From positions 1-64,000 of the forward strand of contig CAVVLP010000009.1 in assembly GCA_963749115.1 (NCBI GenBank): 64,000 nucleotides of DNA, given 5' to 3'. Below the pieces are notes generated by a model, which saw nothing but the letters and a program-made list of their open reading frames with translations, ran no database searches and was not told the DNA's origin. The position numbers were made by a program, and so were the translations under genes. This document shows positions 9,475 through 18,712 of this stretch, piece after piece; position 1 is the first letter of the stretch, and each line of letters opens with the position of its first letter. Origin of the DNA: SZUA-36 sp963749115. GTDB taxonomy: Bacteria > Pseudomonadota > Gammaproteobacteria > Xanthomonadales > SZUA-36.

Positions 9475-11171
9475 TTAAGTATTTGACCGCATCATCTTGT
9501 GATTGGGTTTACCCGGTGGGACCAGCGGCCATACGTTCTCCATCGAGTCGATGGACACATGCAGCATGGCAGCGGTGTCGGTGTTAAGAAGCCATTCGAG
9601 TGCATCGCTGACCTCTTCGGGCTCTTTTATGCTTCGTGCCTGGATACCAAAAGCCCTCGCCACACCGGCGAAATCCGGGTTATCAGTCAGATGAACTTCG
9701 CTGTAATTACCATCGAAGAAAATCTCCTGCCATTGACGCACCAGCCCCAGTGCCGAGTTATCGAGCAACAGGATCTTGACATCAATCCCGTAACGTTTGA
9801 GCGTGGCGAGTTCCTGGATATTCATCATGATGGAACCATCACCGGAAACACAGACCACGGTCGCATCGGGTTTGGCAACTTTGGCACCGATAGCCGCAGG
9901 CAAACCGTAACCCATCGTACCCAGTCCACCGGAGGAAATATGCTGCAAGGGATCGTTGAATTTACAGTGCTGCGCCACCCACATCTGGTGTTGACCGACA
10001 TCACAGGTAATGGTGAGGGCACCGGGGCGCGCATTCGACAAATCACGCAATAATTTTGGTGCGTAAATACCTTTGACCGGCGCGTCATAACGCCAGGCGA
10101 ACTCTTTTGTCCAACCGGCACACTGGGCACGCCAGCCCGGGTTGGCCTTACGTTCAGGCCGTATACCCTCCAGCGCCGGTGCCAGTTCACTGACAATGGC
10201 AACATCTGCCTTTCGCAGTTTTGAAATCTCGGCCGCATCAATATCGAGATGAATAATACGTGCCGCCGGTGCAAATTGTGCCAGGTGTCCGGTCGCACGA
10301 TCATCAAAGCGCGCGCCAACCACCATCAGCAGATCACAATTCTGCACGGCATGATTGGCGGCACCGTTGCCATGCATACCCAGCATACCGACGTAGTTCG
10401 GATTATCTGCCTCAATCACACCCAACCCCTTCAGGGTGCTCGTTACCGGCAGTTCGGTGCGTGAAATAAATTGACGGAACACTTCAACCGAATCCGATAT
10501 GGCGATGCCGCCACCGGCAATAACGAGTGGGCGACGGGCTTGTGACAACATCTCACCGGCTACCCGCATCGCCTCGACATCCGGTGGACTGGCTTCGGGC
10601 AGTTTTACCGGTTCGGCGTAAACAGCGGTGCCCATACCGGCAGAAATATCCTTGGGTAAATCGATCAAAACAGGTCCGGGCCGGCCGCTTTGAGCAAGCT
10701 GAAATGCCTCGTTGACGATACGCGGAATATCGGCAACGTCCCTGACAATATAACTGTGTTTCACTATGGGCAGCGTGATACCGAAAATATCGACCTCCTG
10801 AAACGCATCGGTACCCTGCAGCGCAGATGGAACCTGCCCGGTAATGACCACCATCGGTACAGAATCCATAAACGCATTGGCAATACCGGTGACCAGGTTG
10901 GTGGCACCGGGACCGGAAGTTGCGATACACACCCCCGGTCTTCCTGGTGACCCGGCCATAGGCATCGGCGGCCAGGGCAGCACCCTGCTCGTGGCGGCAC
11001 AGGTAGTGCTTTAAACCGGACCCGACCAGTGCATCATATACCGGCATGATGGTGCCGCCCGGATAGCCGAATATCTGCTCAACACCGTTACGTTCCAAGC
11101 GCCTCGATGAGTATTTGTGACCCGCTGCGTAGCTTGGGAGCTAATTGCGTCGATGGTTTCATGGCAGTCAT
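9475..11171 (-). CDS. ilvB: Acetolactate synthase large subunit, two frameshifts
   Basis: The ThDP-dependent catalytic subunit forms acetolactate or acetohydroxybutyrate, the first common step for valine, leucine and isoleucine. Visible: GVEQIFGYPGGTIMP, the ThDP-activating Glu in RHEQGAALAADAYGR, CIATSGPGATNLVTG, and the ThDP-binding SGDGSIMMNIQELATL. The corrected length is about 564 residues, normal for the family. Two +1 shifts occur, near 11100 (an extra base in GCTTGGAACG before ERNGVEQ) and near 10970 (after DAYGR, before PGVCIATSGPG). Start ATG 11171, or 11162. A 7-codon ORF from 11191 (MKTEPEK) overlaps the 11171 start as ATGA. First structural gene after the attenuator. Confidence 0.9.
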
Positions 11172-11212
11172 TTCTCTGGTTCTGTTTTCATTACTTGTAA
11201 AAATTATTTATT

Positions 11213-11250
11213 AAAAAAAACCCCGCTTCCTTTCAGTTGCGGGGTTTTGC
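11213..11250 (-). terminator. Attenuator terminator upstream of ilvB
   Basis: On the minus strand AAAACCCCGC and GCGGGGTTTTTTTT form a strong GC stem with a long U-tract, ending about 40 nt before ilvB. The 5' arm (complement of 11239-11245) can instead pair with GCGGGGT inside the leader ORF (complement of 11285-11291), giving a competing antiterminator. A terminator between leader peptide and first structural gene is the hallmark of amino-acid attenuation. Confidence 0.88.
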
Positions 11251-11268
11251 TGATTCTTTTCCTGTGTT

Positions 11269-11424
11269 CTAGGCGATCAATGCTACCCCGCTGAGTGTCG
11301 GAATAATTGCCAGGCCTAGTAGGAGAGCGCTATTTGCGTTCAACACCTTATCACGTACAAGCAAAGCAGCCTCAAGGCCCGCCTTGTTTGTATCTGTCCT
11401 GAGTTGTCGCAAATGCATAAACAT
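11269..11424 (-). CDS. ilv-leu operon leader peptide
   Basis: An open frame of 51 codons ends at TAG 11269-11271 with LLLGLAIIPTLSGVALIA, holding three consecutive Leu, two consecutive Ile, and further Leu, Val and Ile codons in 18 positions just before the terminator. Ribosome stalling here would leave GCGGGGT (codons for S-G-V) free to block the terminator stem. This is the logic of known ilv/leu leaders. The start is uncertain: ATG 11424 coincides with the predicted transcription start, ATG 11418 is next, and an in-frame TTG at 11364 has a GAGG sequence upstream. It is not homologous to a leader I can name. Confidence 0.75.
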   Translation of the reverse strand: MFMHLRQLRTDTNKAGLEAALLVRDKVLNANSALLLGLAIIPTLSGVALIA

Positions 11425-11430
11425 GCAGGC

Positions 11431-11459
11431 TTTATCCCATTCTAAAAAAGCGCTGTCAA
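11431..11459 (-). promoter_or_regulatory. Sigma-70 promoter of the ilv-leu operon
   Basis: TTGACA (complement of 11454-11459), a 17-bp spacer and GATAAA (complement of 11431-11436) match a sigma-70 promoter, reading towards the leader peptide. The -35 is perfect and the -10 matches 4 of 6. The predicted start is near 11424. Confidence 0.75.
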
Positions 11460-11739
11460 CCCCTTTTTAGGTTTTTCATCAAAAAGCTCCTGCGGTTACA
11501 CCGCGCCTCACTAGCCGGTAATTGCCCAATGGCAACGGTCACGAGATGCCTGTATTAGCGCAATAAGGTACAATTGTTTGCTAACTCCCGCTGGCTGCAG
11601 GTACAGCTTGTACCCGGTGCGGATGCCGGATTTTTACTGCTGATTTGCGTGCTTGAGTGCCCCATAATGGGCAAGCGACATCATTTCTCATTGGCGTGCG
11701 CGATTAACGGCGGTCAACCAAATTTAACAGGCCAACGAT
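11460..11739. other. Intergenic region between ilv-leu and leucine catabolism operons
   Basis: No gene is supported here. On the plus strand a weak -10-like TACAAT (11569-11574) lies about 165 bp before ivd, without a convincing -35. No clear regulator binding palindrome was found. The two divergent operons must take their upstream signals from this stretch and the adjacent leader. Confidence 0.4.
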
Positions 11740-12894
11740 ATGCATGTACAAATGCCCCTAAGCGAAGAACTGGAACTGCTGCGCGACACCGTGCGACGCT
11801 TCGCAGAGCAGGAAATTGCACCACGCGCCGCAGACATCGACACAAATAATACCTTTCCACAGGATTTATGGCCAAAACTGGGTGAGCTTGGTTTGCTTGG
11901 CATGACGATACCGGATTCGCTGGGTGGCTCAAACCTGGGTTACCTTGCCCACGTGGTTGCGATGGAGGAAATCTCCAGGGCATCCGGCTCGGTTGGTTTG
12001 TCCTATGGGGCGAACAGCAACCTGTGTATGGATAACCTGAACAAGAACGGTACTGACAGCCAGCGTCATAGATTCCTGCCCGGTCTGTGCAGCGGCGAAC
12101 TGGTCGGGGCGCTGGCCATGTCCGAATCGGGTGCGGGCTCTGATGTGGTTGGCTCAATGACTTGCCGTGCTGAAAAGCACGGTGATCACTGGCTCGCCAA
12201 TGGCTCAAAAATGTGGATTACCAATGGTCCGGAAGCTGATGTGCTGATCGTCTACATGCGCACAGCAGGCAAAGAATCGGGCTCATCAACCATGACCGGC
12301 TTCCTGGTTGAAAAAGGTATGCCCGGCTTTAGCACCGAACCGAAAATGGATAAGATCGGTATGCGTGGCTCAGATACCTGTGAACTGGTTTTCGAGAACT
12401 GTGAAATACCGGCTGAAAATGTCATTGGCGAAGTCCACCGGGGTGTGAAGTTGCTGATGGGTGGTCTGAATACGGAACGCCTGGTGCTGTCCGGTGGCCC
12501 CCTCGGGCTGATGCAGGCCTGTCTCGACCTGGTTTTACCTTATATGCGTGAGCGTAAACAGTTTGACCGTGCGATTGGCTCATTCGGCATCATGCAGGCC
12601 AAGCTGGCTGATATGTATACAGACCTCCAATCAGCACGGGCCTTCGTCTACAGGATCGCTGAAGACTATGACGCCGGCAAAAAGTCGCGTATTGACCCGG
12701 CAGCCTGCCTGTTACAGGCATCCTCAAGCGCCGTCAGGGTTGCTCTGGAGGCGATCCAGACCTTAGGTGGCAATGGCTATATCAACCAGTATCCGGCAGG
12801 ACGTTTATTACGGGATGCCAAGTTATATGAAATCGGGGCAGGTACCAACGAGATCCGCAGAATGCTGATCGGTCGGGAACTGCTGGGTCTGTAG
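11740..12894 (+). CDS. liuA: Isovaleryl-CoA dehydrogenase
   Basis: A 384-residue FAD acyl-CoA dehydrogenase oxidising isovaleryl-CoA to 3-methylcrotonyl-CoA in leucine breakdown, passing electrons to ETF. Features: LAMSESGAGSDV and KMWITNGPEAD (FAD/substrate binding), and C-terminal YEIGAGTNEIRRMLIGREL. The glycine where other acyl-CoA dehydrogenases carry the catalytic Glu is typical of the isovaleryl-CoA branch, whose base lies elsewhere in the chain. Neighbours (MCC beta, methylglutaconyl-CoA hydratase, HMG-CoA lyase) confirm the pathway. ATG at 11740 is used; a second ATG four codons on is equally possible, and neither has a strong Shine-Dalgarno. Confidence 0.93.
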   Translation: MHVQMPLSEELELLRDTVRRFAEQEIAPRAADIDTNNTFPQDLWPKLGELGLLGMTIPDSLGGSNLGYLAHVVAMEEISRASGSVGLSYGANSNLCMDNLNKNGTDSQRHRFLPGLCSGELVGALAMSESGAGSDVVGSMTCRAEKHGDHWLANGSKMWITNGPEADVLIVYMRTAGKESGSSTMTGFLVEKGMPGFSTEPKMDKIGMRGSDTCELVFENCEIPAENVIGEVHRGVKLLMGGLNTERLVLSGGPLGLMQACLDLVLPYMRERKQFDRAIGSFGIMQAKLADMYTDLQSARAFVYRIAEDYDAGKKSRIDPAACLLQASSSAVRVALEAIQTLGGNGYINQYPAGRLLRDAKLYEIGAGTNEIRRMLIGRELLGL

Positions 12895-12952
12895 AAGTCC
12901 CCGGAACCATACGCCGGAATATTTAGTGAAAACACAGATGGAGTTTTAAGAA

Positions 12953-14129
12953 ATGAATAACAAAGTCGTCATTGTCGGTGCCAAACGCACCCCTATCGGC
13001 TCCTTTCAGGGCCAATTTTCAACGGTTTCCTGTGACGAACTCGGCGCAGCTGCCATTACCGGGGCACTCGAACAGGCGGGTCTGGCACCCGATGCGGTCG
13101 ATGATGTTCTGATGGGTTGCGTATTGCCGGCAGGTGTTGGCCAGGCCCCTGCCCGTCTCGCTGCACGCAAGGCAGGCATACCAACTTCTGCGGGTGCGGT
13201 TACCATTAACAAGGCCTGCGGCTCCGCCATGAAGACCATCCAGATTGGCCATGACCAGATCCTGGCGGGCTCCTCGGAGATCGTGGTGGCCGGCGGTATG
13301 GAAAATATGTCACTCGCGCCTTACCTGCTGCCCAAAGCCCGTAGCGGTTACCGAATGGGTCATGGGGAAGTCCTCGATCACATGTTTTATGACGGTCTGC
13401 AGAATCCGGACGACGGCTTGATGATGGGTGTTTTCGGTGAGCGTTGTGCCGAGAAATATGATTTTACCCGTGAGCAACAGGATGCTTTTTCAATCGCTTC
13501 AATTGAACGCGCTGTAAAAGCAATGGAAAGTCAGTTCAAGGATGAGATTACCCCGGTCACGGTCAAGTCCCGTCGTGGTGACACGCGTGGTCAGCGAAGA
13601 TCAGGAACCACCGTCATGTAACGTGGGAAAAATCCCCACGCTTCGGGCCGCATTCAAGAAAGACGGCACGGTCACTGCGGCCTCTTCTTCAAAGATTTCC
13701 GATGGTGCTGCCGCCACCGTGCTGATGTCTGCACAACAAGCCGCGGATATGGGTATCACACCGTTGGCCACCATTGTTGCACATTCAACTTTTTCACAGG
13801 ATCCTGAATGGTTTACCACCGCACCCATCGGTGCTATCGAACGGGTGCTGAAAAAAGCCGGCTGGAGCATTGATGAAGTCGACCTGTTCGAGGTCAACGA
13901 AGCGTTTGCGACCGTCACGATGGCTGCGATGCACGAGCTCAAAATTGATCACGCCAAAATGAATGTGAATGGTGGTGCCTGTGCCCTCGGTCACCCCATT
14001 GGGGCTTCCGGTGCACGCGTGGTGGTGACATTGATCAATGCATTGCAGCAGCGTGGTCTTAAAAAAGGCGTTGCAGCGCTGTGTATCGGTGGTGGAGAAG
14101 CTACTGCTTTAGCCATCGAACTGCCATAA
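12953..14129 (+). CDS. Acetyl-CoA C-acyltransferase (thiolase), one frameshift
   Basis: A thiolase of about 391 residues once one extra base near 13590 (ACGCGTGG) is ignored; the joined reading is SRRGDT-VVSEDQEPPSCNVGK. The nucleophilic Cys is in NKACGSAMK, the His in GHPIGASGAR and the second Cys in ALCIGGGEA. It cleaves or forms acetoacetyl-CoA; beside the leucine pathway it probably converts the acetoacetate-derived product to acetyl-CoA, though 2-methylacetoacetyl-CoA from isoleucine is also plausible given the SDR at the operon end. An SD-like GGAG lies upstream of ATG 12953. Confidence 0.9.
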
Positions 14130-14136
14130 TCCGACC

Positions 14137-15744
14137 ATGGCCATCATCCAATCGCAGATCGATATAAGCAGCAAGGAATTTGCTGCCAATGATACCCATA
14201 TGCGTGAACTGGTTGCAGACCTGCAAACGCATCTGGACCAGGTTGAACTGGGTGGTGGGGAAAAGTCCCGTAACAAGCACACCCAACGCGGCAAAATGCT
14301 GCCGCGTGAGCGCGTTAAGCAACTGTTAGATCCCGGCACACCGTTTCTGGAACTATCTCCAATGGCCGCTTTTGACATGTATGACGGCAAAGCGCCTTCG
14401 GCCGGAATCATTACCGGTGTGGGCCGTGTCAGCGGACAGGAAGTTGTCATTATTGCCAACGATGCGACCGTCAAGGGAGGTAGCTACCTGCCAATCACGG
14501 TGAAAAAACATCTACGCGCCCAGGAAATTGCGCTGGAGAACAACCTGCCCTGCATCTACCTGGTTGATTCCGGCGGTGCCTTCCTGCCACTACAGGACGA
14601 AATTTTTCCGGATCGGGAACACTTTGGCCGGATTTTTTATAACCAGGCCCAGCTATCGGCAGCCAATATTCCTCAAATCGGTGTTGTAATGGGTTCGTGT
14701 ACCGCTGGTGGCGCCTACGTCCCCGCAATGAGTGACGAGTCCATCATCGTTAAAAATCAGGGTACGATTTTTCTGGGCGGCCCACCCCTGGTCAAAGCGG
14801 CGACCGGCGAAATTGTCGATGCCGAGTCACTGGGTGGTGCAGAAGTGCATTGCTCCAAATCAGGTGTGACCGACCACCTTGCCCTGGATGATACGCACGC
14901 CTTACAACTTGCACGTGAAGCGGTCTCATACCTGAATCGTAAAAAAGACAACCCGCTTGAAATGTGCGAGTCGGTCAGTCCGGCTTACCCGGTTGAGGAA
15001 ATTTACGGAATCGTGTCGCGTGACACCCGTTACCCTTACAAGGTGCGTGAAATCATAGCCCGCCTCATTGACGGAAGTGATTTTCATGAATTTAAAGCCC
15101 GTTATGGCAGAACCCTGGTCTGCGGTTTCGCCCGTGTACACGGTTACCCGGTTGGTATTGTTGCGAACAACGGAATCCTGTTTTCTGACAGTGCTTTGAA
15201 AGGAACGCACTTTATCCAAATTTGTAACAAGAGAAATATTCCGTTGATATTTCTCCAAAATGTTTCTGGATTCATGGTTGGAAAGGCGTCCGAAAATTCC
15301 GGAATTGCAAAGGATGGCGCCAAGATGGTCACCGCCGTTGCCACCTCCCATGTACCCAAATTTACCGTCATCATTGGCGGCTCCTTCGGTGCCGGAAACT
15401 ACGCGATGTGCGGACGGGCATACCAGCCAAGAATGATCTGGATGTGGCCTAATGCACGTATTTCCGTAATGGGCGGGGAGCAGGCCTCATCGGTGCTGGC
15501 GACCATCCGCAGGGATGCAATTGAAGCCTCCGGCGAAAGCTGGACACATGAGGATGAGGAAGCTTTCAAGCAACCGATCCGCGATAGTTACGAACGTGAG
15601 GGACACCCCTATCACGCGACCGCAAGGCTTTGGGATGACGGTGTTATCGACCCGATTGATACACGGCACGTGTTGGGTCTCGCCTTATCGGCCGCCATGA
15701 ACGCACCTGTTCAACAAGGCAAGCACGGCATCTTCAGGATGTAG
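14137..15744 (+). CDS. liuB: 3-methylcrotonyl-CoA carboxylase beta subunit
   Basis: A 535-residue carboxyltransferase subunit that moves the carboxyl group from biotin to 3-methylcrotonyl-CoA. Both carboxyltransferase halves are present: N-terminal RERVKQLLDPGTPFLEL and VVMGSCTAGGAYVPAMSDE, C-terminal GSFGAGNYAMCGRAYQPRMI and ISVMGGEQASSVL. Length matches MCC beta. The gene begins 7 bp after the thiolase. The partner alpha subunit (biotin carboxylase plus biotin carrier), normally in the same operon, is not in this window. Confidence 0.95.
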   Translation: MAIIQSQIDISSKEFAANDTHMRELVADLQTHLDQVELGGGEKSRNKHTQRGKMLPRERVKQLLDPGTPFLELSPMAAFDMYDGKAPSAGIITGVGRVSGQEVVIIANDATVKGGSYLPITVKKHLRAQEIALENNLPCIYLVDSGGAFLPLQDEIFPDREHFGRIFYNQAQLSAANIPQIGVVMGSCTAGGAYVPAMSDESIIVKNQGTIFLGGPPLVKAATGEIVDAESLGGAEVHCSKSGVTDHLALDDTHALQLAREAVSYLNRKKDNPLEMCESVSPAYPVEEIYGIVSRDTRYPYKVREIIARLIDGSDFHEFKARYGRTLVCGFARVHGYPVGIVANNGILFSDSALKGTHFIQICNKRNIPLIFLQNVSGFMVGKASENSGIAKDGAKMVTAVATSHVPKFTVIIGGSFGAGNYAMCGRAYQPRMIWMWPNARISVMGGEQASSVLATIRRDAIEASGESWTHEDEEAFKQPIRDSYEREGHPYHATARLWDDGVIDPIDTRHVLGLALSAAMNAPVQQGKHGIFRM

Positions 15745-15770
15745 AGCGAGGACAACCGGGTCAAGAACTT

Positions 15771-16565
15771 ATGCGTACCATAATTTGCAGTACCGACAAG
15801 CGTGGTGTCCTGACCTTGTGCATGAACCGGCCCGAGGTGCATAACGCATTTGATGCGGACATGATTCGGGAACTGACCGCGGCACTGAAGGCGGCGGATC
15901 AGAACGACGCGGTCAGGATGGTCGTGATCACCGGAACGGGTTCCTGCTTCTCTGCCGGTGCGGATCTTAACTGGATGCGCAGCCTGGTAAAGGCCAGCCA
16001 GGATGAGAATGAACGCGATGCACTGCGTCTTGCAGACCTGATGCGTACGCCTGAACTACCTGTCAAAGCCGACCATCGCCAGGATCAATGGTGCAGCATT
16101 TGGCGGTGGGGTTGGCCTGATCGCAGCCTGTGATATCACCGTTGCCGTTGATAATGCCCGTTTCGGCCTGACCGAAGCACGTCTCGGCCTGGTACCCGCC
16201 GTTATCTCACCTTATGTGATTCGCCGTATAGGTGAGACCCATGCACGGCGTTATTTTCTCAGTGCCGAGAGATTCGACAGCCAACGGGCATACGACATCG
16301 GCCTGGTACAGCAAACAGCGACGCGCAGAACAACTGGACGAAGTTGTTGAAGACACGATCAGACAGGTCCTCAAAGGCGGTCCGGCGGCAGTGTCGCATT
16401 GCAAACAACTGGTTTTTGAAATTGCCGGTCACAACGCAGACACCCAAAAAATCACCGATGAACATGACTGCCAGACTGATTGCCAGCTTGCGGGTTTCCC
16501 GCGAGGGACAGGAAGGCCTGGCTGCTTTCCTCGAGAAGCGAAAACCTGACTGGATCAACGACTAG
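15771..16565 (+). CDS. liuC: Methylglutaconyl-CoA hydratase (enoyl-CoA hydratase family), three frameshifts
   Basis: A crotonase-family enzyme expected to hydrate 3-methylglutaconyl-CoA to HMG-CoA. In frame 1 MNRPEVHNAFDADMI and FSAGADLNWMRS are typical. The frame shifts +1 near 16065 into PTIARINGAAFGGGVGL, again near 16325 into RAEQLDEVVEDTI, and again near 16450-16470 into LRVSREGQEGLAAFLEKRKP, the usual C-terminus. Every piece of the family is present in order, so the gene is probably intact in the organism. It sits between MCC beta and HMG-CoA lyase, the slot of liuC. Confidence 0.85.
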
Positions 16566-16571
16566 ATAGCT

Positions 16572-17468
16572 ATGAATGATTTCGTAACAATGGTTGAAGT
16601 CGGTCCACGTGACGGCTTGCAGAACGAAAAACTTAAACTCTCTACATCAGTAAAAATTGAACTGATTGAACGCCTCGCAAATTGTGGGATACCCGTTATC
16701 GAGGCTGGCAGCTTTGTCAGCCCCAAATGGGTACCGCAAATGGCTGACTCCGAAGCCGTCATGAAGGGCCTGAAGCCATTACCCGGTACACGCTACCCGG
16801 TGCTGGTACCAAACCTGAAGGGTTATCAGCGCGCCGTTGATGCCGGCGCAACGGAAATTGCCATATTTACAGCCGCATCAGAAAGCTTCAGCCAGCGTAA
16901 CACCAATTGCAGTATCGCCGAGTCCATCACACGGCTCGAACCGGTTATGCATATGGCTATAAATTCCGGAATTAAAATTCGTGCTTATGTATCCTGTGTA
17001 CTGGGTTGCCCCTACGAAGGCGCGATTGAAACTGAAGCTGTTTCAATGGTTTGCAGGCAACTAATGAAAATGGGTTGCGACGAAATCTCATTGGGAGACA
17101 CCATCGGAATTGGCACACCGGCAGCGGCAAATTCACTGATCAATGCGGTCAGCTCAGAGGTACCTATCGGGCAACTCGCTGTACATTTTCATGACACCTA
17201 TGGCCAGGCATTGGCAAATATTCTTGCCTGTCTTGATGCCGGTATTCGCACAGTCGACTCGTCTGTTGCCGGACTGGGTGGTTGCCCTTATGCAAACGGT
17301 GCTTCTGGCAATGTGGCCTCCGAGGACGTGATCTACATGCTACATGGACTGGGTCTGACCACTGGCGTTGATCTGCATGAATTGGCCAAAACCGGCGACT
17401 GGATTTCAAAACAACTGCAACGCCCCAATAACAGCAAGGCGGGTGTTGCACTCAATTTGTCAAAATGA
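16572..17468 (+). CDS. liuE: Hydroxymethylglutaryl-CoA lyase
   Basis: A 298-residue TIM-barrel lyase cleaving HMG-CoA to acetyl-CoA and acetoacetate, the last step of leucine degradation. Signatures: VEVGPRDGLQNEK at the N-terminus, VHFHDTYGQALAN metal ligands, and the catalytic-cysteine loop GLGGCPYANGASGNVASED. It follows the liuC reading almost directly. Usually the MCC alpha gene (liuD) lies between liuC and liuE; here there is no room for it. Confidence 0.95.
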   Translation: MNDFVTMVEVGPRDGLQNEKLKLSTSVKIELIERLANCGIPVIEAGSFVSPKWVPQMADSEAVMKGLKPLPGTRYPVLVPNLKGYQRAVDAGATEIAIFTAASESFSQRNTNCSIAESITRLEPVMHMAINSGIKIRAYVSCVLGCPYEGAIETEAVSMVCRQLMKMGCDEISLGDTIGIGTPAAANSLINAVSSEVPIGQLAVHFHDTYGQALANILACLDAGIRTVDSSVAGLGGCPYANGASGNVASEDVIYMLHGLGLTTGVDLHELAKTGDWISKQLQRPNNSKAGVALNLSK

Positions 17469-17489
17469 CACAAACAGGAGTTTTACATC

Positions 17490-18257
17490 ATGCAATTGAA
17501 TGAAGTCAAAGCACTGATAACCGGCGGAGTTTCCGGTTTGGGACTGGCCGTCGCACGCAAAGTGGTGACCGGTGGTGGTCAGGCAGTATTGCTCGATATC
17601 AACGATGAGGCAGGGGCTGCGGTAGTGGCTGAATTGGGTGGTGCGGTCAGCTACGTTCGAACCGATGTAACCAGCGAACAGGGTGTTACAGACGCCGTCA
17701 AGCTGGCTGTTGATCACATGGGTCTGATCAATGTTGCGGTGAACTGTGCGGGAATTATTGGCGCAGGCCGCGTACTTGGCCGGGAAGCACCGATGGCACT
17801 GGATTTCTTTTCAAAGGTCATCCAGGTTAACCTGGTCGGCAGTTTCAATATCATCAAGGCGGCCGGGGCTGCAATGGAATCCAACCCGCCTAACGCCGAT
17901 GGTGAACGTGGCGTGATAATCAGTACCGCGTCGGTCGCGGCCTTTGATGGTCAGATCGGTCAGGCGGCATACTCGGCATCCAAGGCCGGCATTGCAGGTA
18001 TGACACTGCCAATCGCCAGGGAATACGCCCGTATTGGTGTACGTGTAAACACCGTTGCACCGGGTATATTCTGGACACCGATGGTCGATGGTATGCCCGA
18101 ACATATACAGGAATCGCTAAGTGCATCAATCCCCTTCCCGAGCCGATTGGGCAAACCGGAAGAATATGCTGAATTAGTCGCGCATATCGTGGAAAATGGA
18201 TACCTCAACGGTGAGACCATTCGTTTGGATGGTGCCGTCAGGCTAGCGCCAAAATAA
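17490..18257 (+). CDS. SDR family 3-hydroxyacyl-CoA dehydrogenase (HSD10-like)
   Basis: A 255-residue short-chain dehydrogenase with cofactor motif TGGVSGLG, NCAGI, STASVAAFDGQIGQAAYSAS and the catalytic YxxxK (YSASK). The stretch around the active site and MTLPIAREYARIGVRV closely resembles type II 3-hydroxyacyl-CoA dehydrogenase (HSD17B10), which acts on 2-methyl-3-hydroxybutyryl-CoA in isoleucine breakdown and on short-chain hydroxyacyl-CoAs. Its place at the end of the leucine catabolic operon fits that role. SD AGGAG lies before ATG. Confidence 0.88.
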   Translation: MQLNEVKALITGGVSGLGLAVARKVVTGGGQAVLLDINDEAGAAVVAELGGAVSYVRTDVTSEQGVTDAVKLAVDHMGLINVAVNCAGIIGAGRVLGREAPMALDFFSKVIQVNLVGSFNIIKAAGAAMESNPPNADGERGVIISTASVAAFDGQIGQAAYSASKAGIAGMTLPIAREYARIGVRVNTVAPGIFWTPMVDGMPEHIQESLSASIPFPSRLGKPEEYAELVAHIVENGYLNGETIRLDGAVRLAPK

Positions 18258-18267
18258 GGAATAATGC

Positions 18268-18677
18268 ATGGAAACTTTTGCCGAAGTAAGAAAACACGTT
18301 ATGGATAATCACCAGTTGTTTATGGATGAACCATTCCAGCTCGGGTTCGAACTGCTCAATGGATGAGCAGCGACAGAAAACAAAGTGTTTTCCTTGCTGA
18401 ATTGAAATCTGCCGATAACCGGCGCTATCTGCGTGTGGAAACGCTGATTTGCCCGCTTGAGGATTTTGATGCGGAAAAATGTTTGCGTATCAATCTTGTT
18501 CTCAGGGTCGGTTACCTGGCAGTCGGTGATCTCGATGGTGTGGCTTATGTGAAAATGTGTGCCAACCTGGCCTACTCTTCACTGGACGCTGATGAACTGG
18601 AATACGTGATCAGTCACATGGCCCCGATGGCAGACCGCATGGAACAGGCACTTGAATCACATGGCGATATCGCTTGA
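18268..18677 (+). CDS. Small conserved-looking protein of unknown function, two frameshifts
   Basis: Starting at ATG 18268 (AAGGA 7 bases upstream), the chain reads METFAEVRKHVMDNH and FQLGFELLN, then needs two single-base corrections near 18361 and 18377 to give NDEQRQKQSVFLAEL, followed by DNRRYLRVETLICPLEDF to the C-terminus. Corrected length is about 135 residues. Mixed alpha/beta pattern with acidic C-terminal helix, no signal peptide or membrane segment. It vaguely resembles YbjN or type III chaperone-like folds, but I cannot assign a function. It lies between the catabolic SDR and MscS. Confidence 0.65.
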
Positions 18678-18712
18678 TTTGCCATGAAATCAACTTGGAG
18701 TAAGAAATATTA

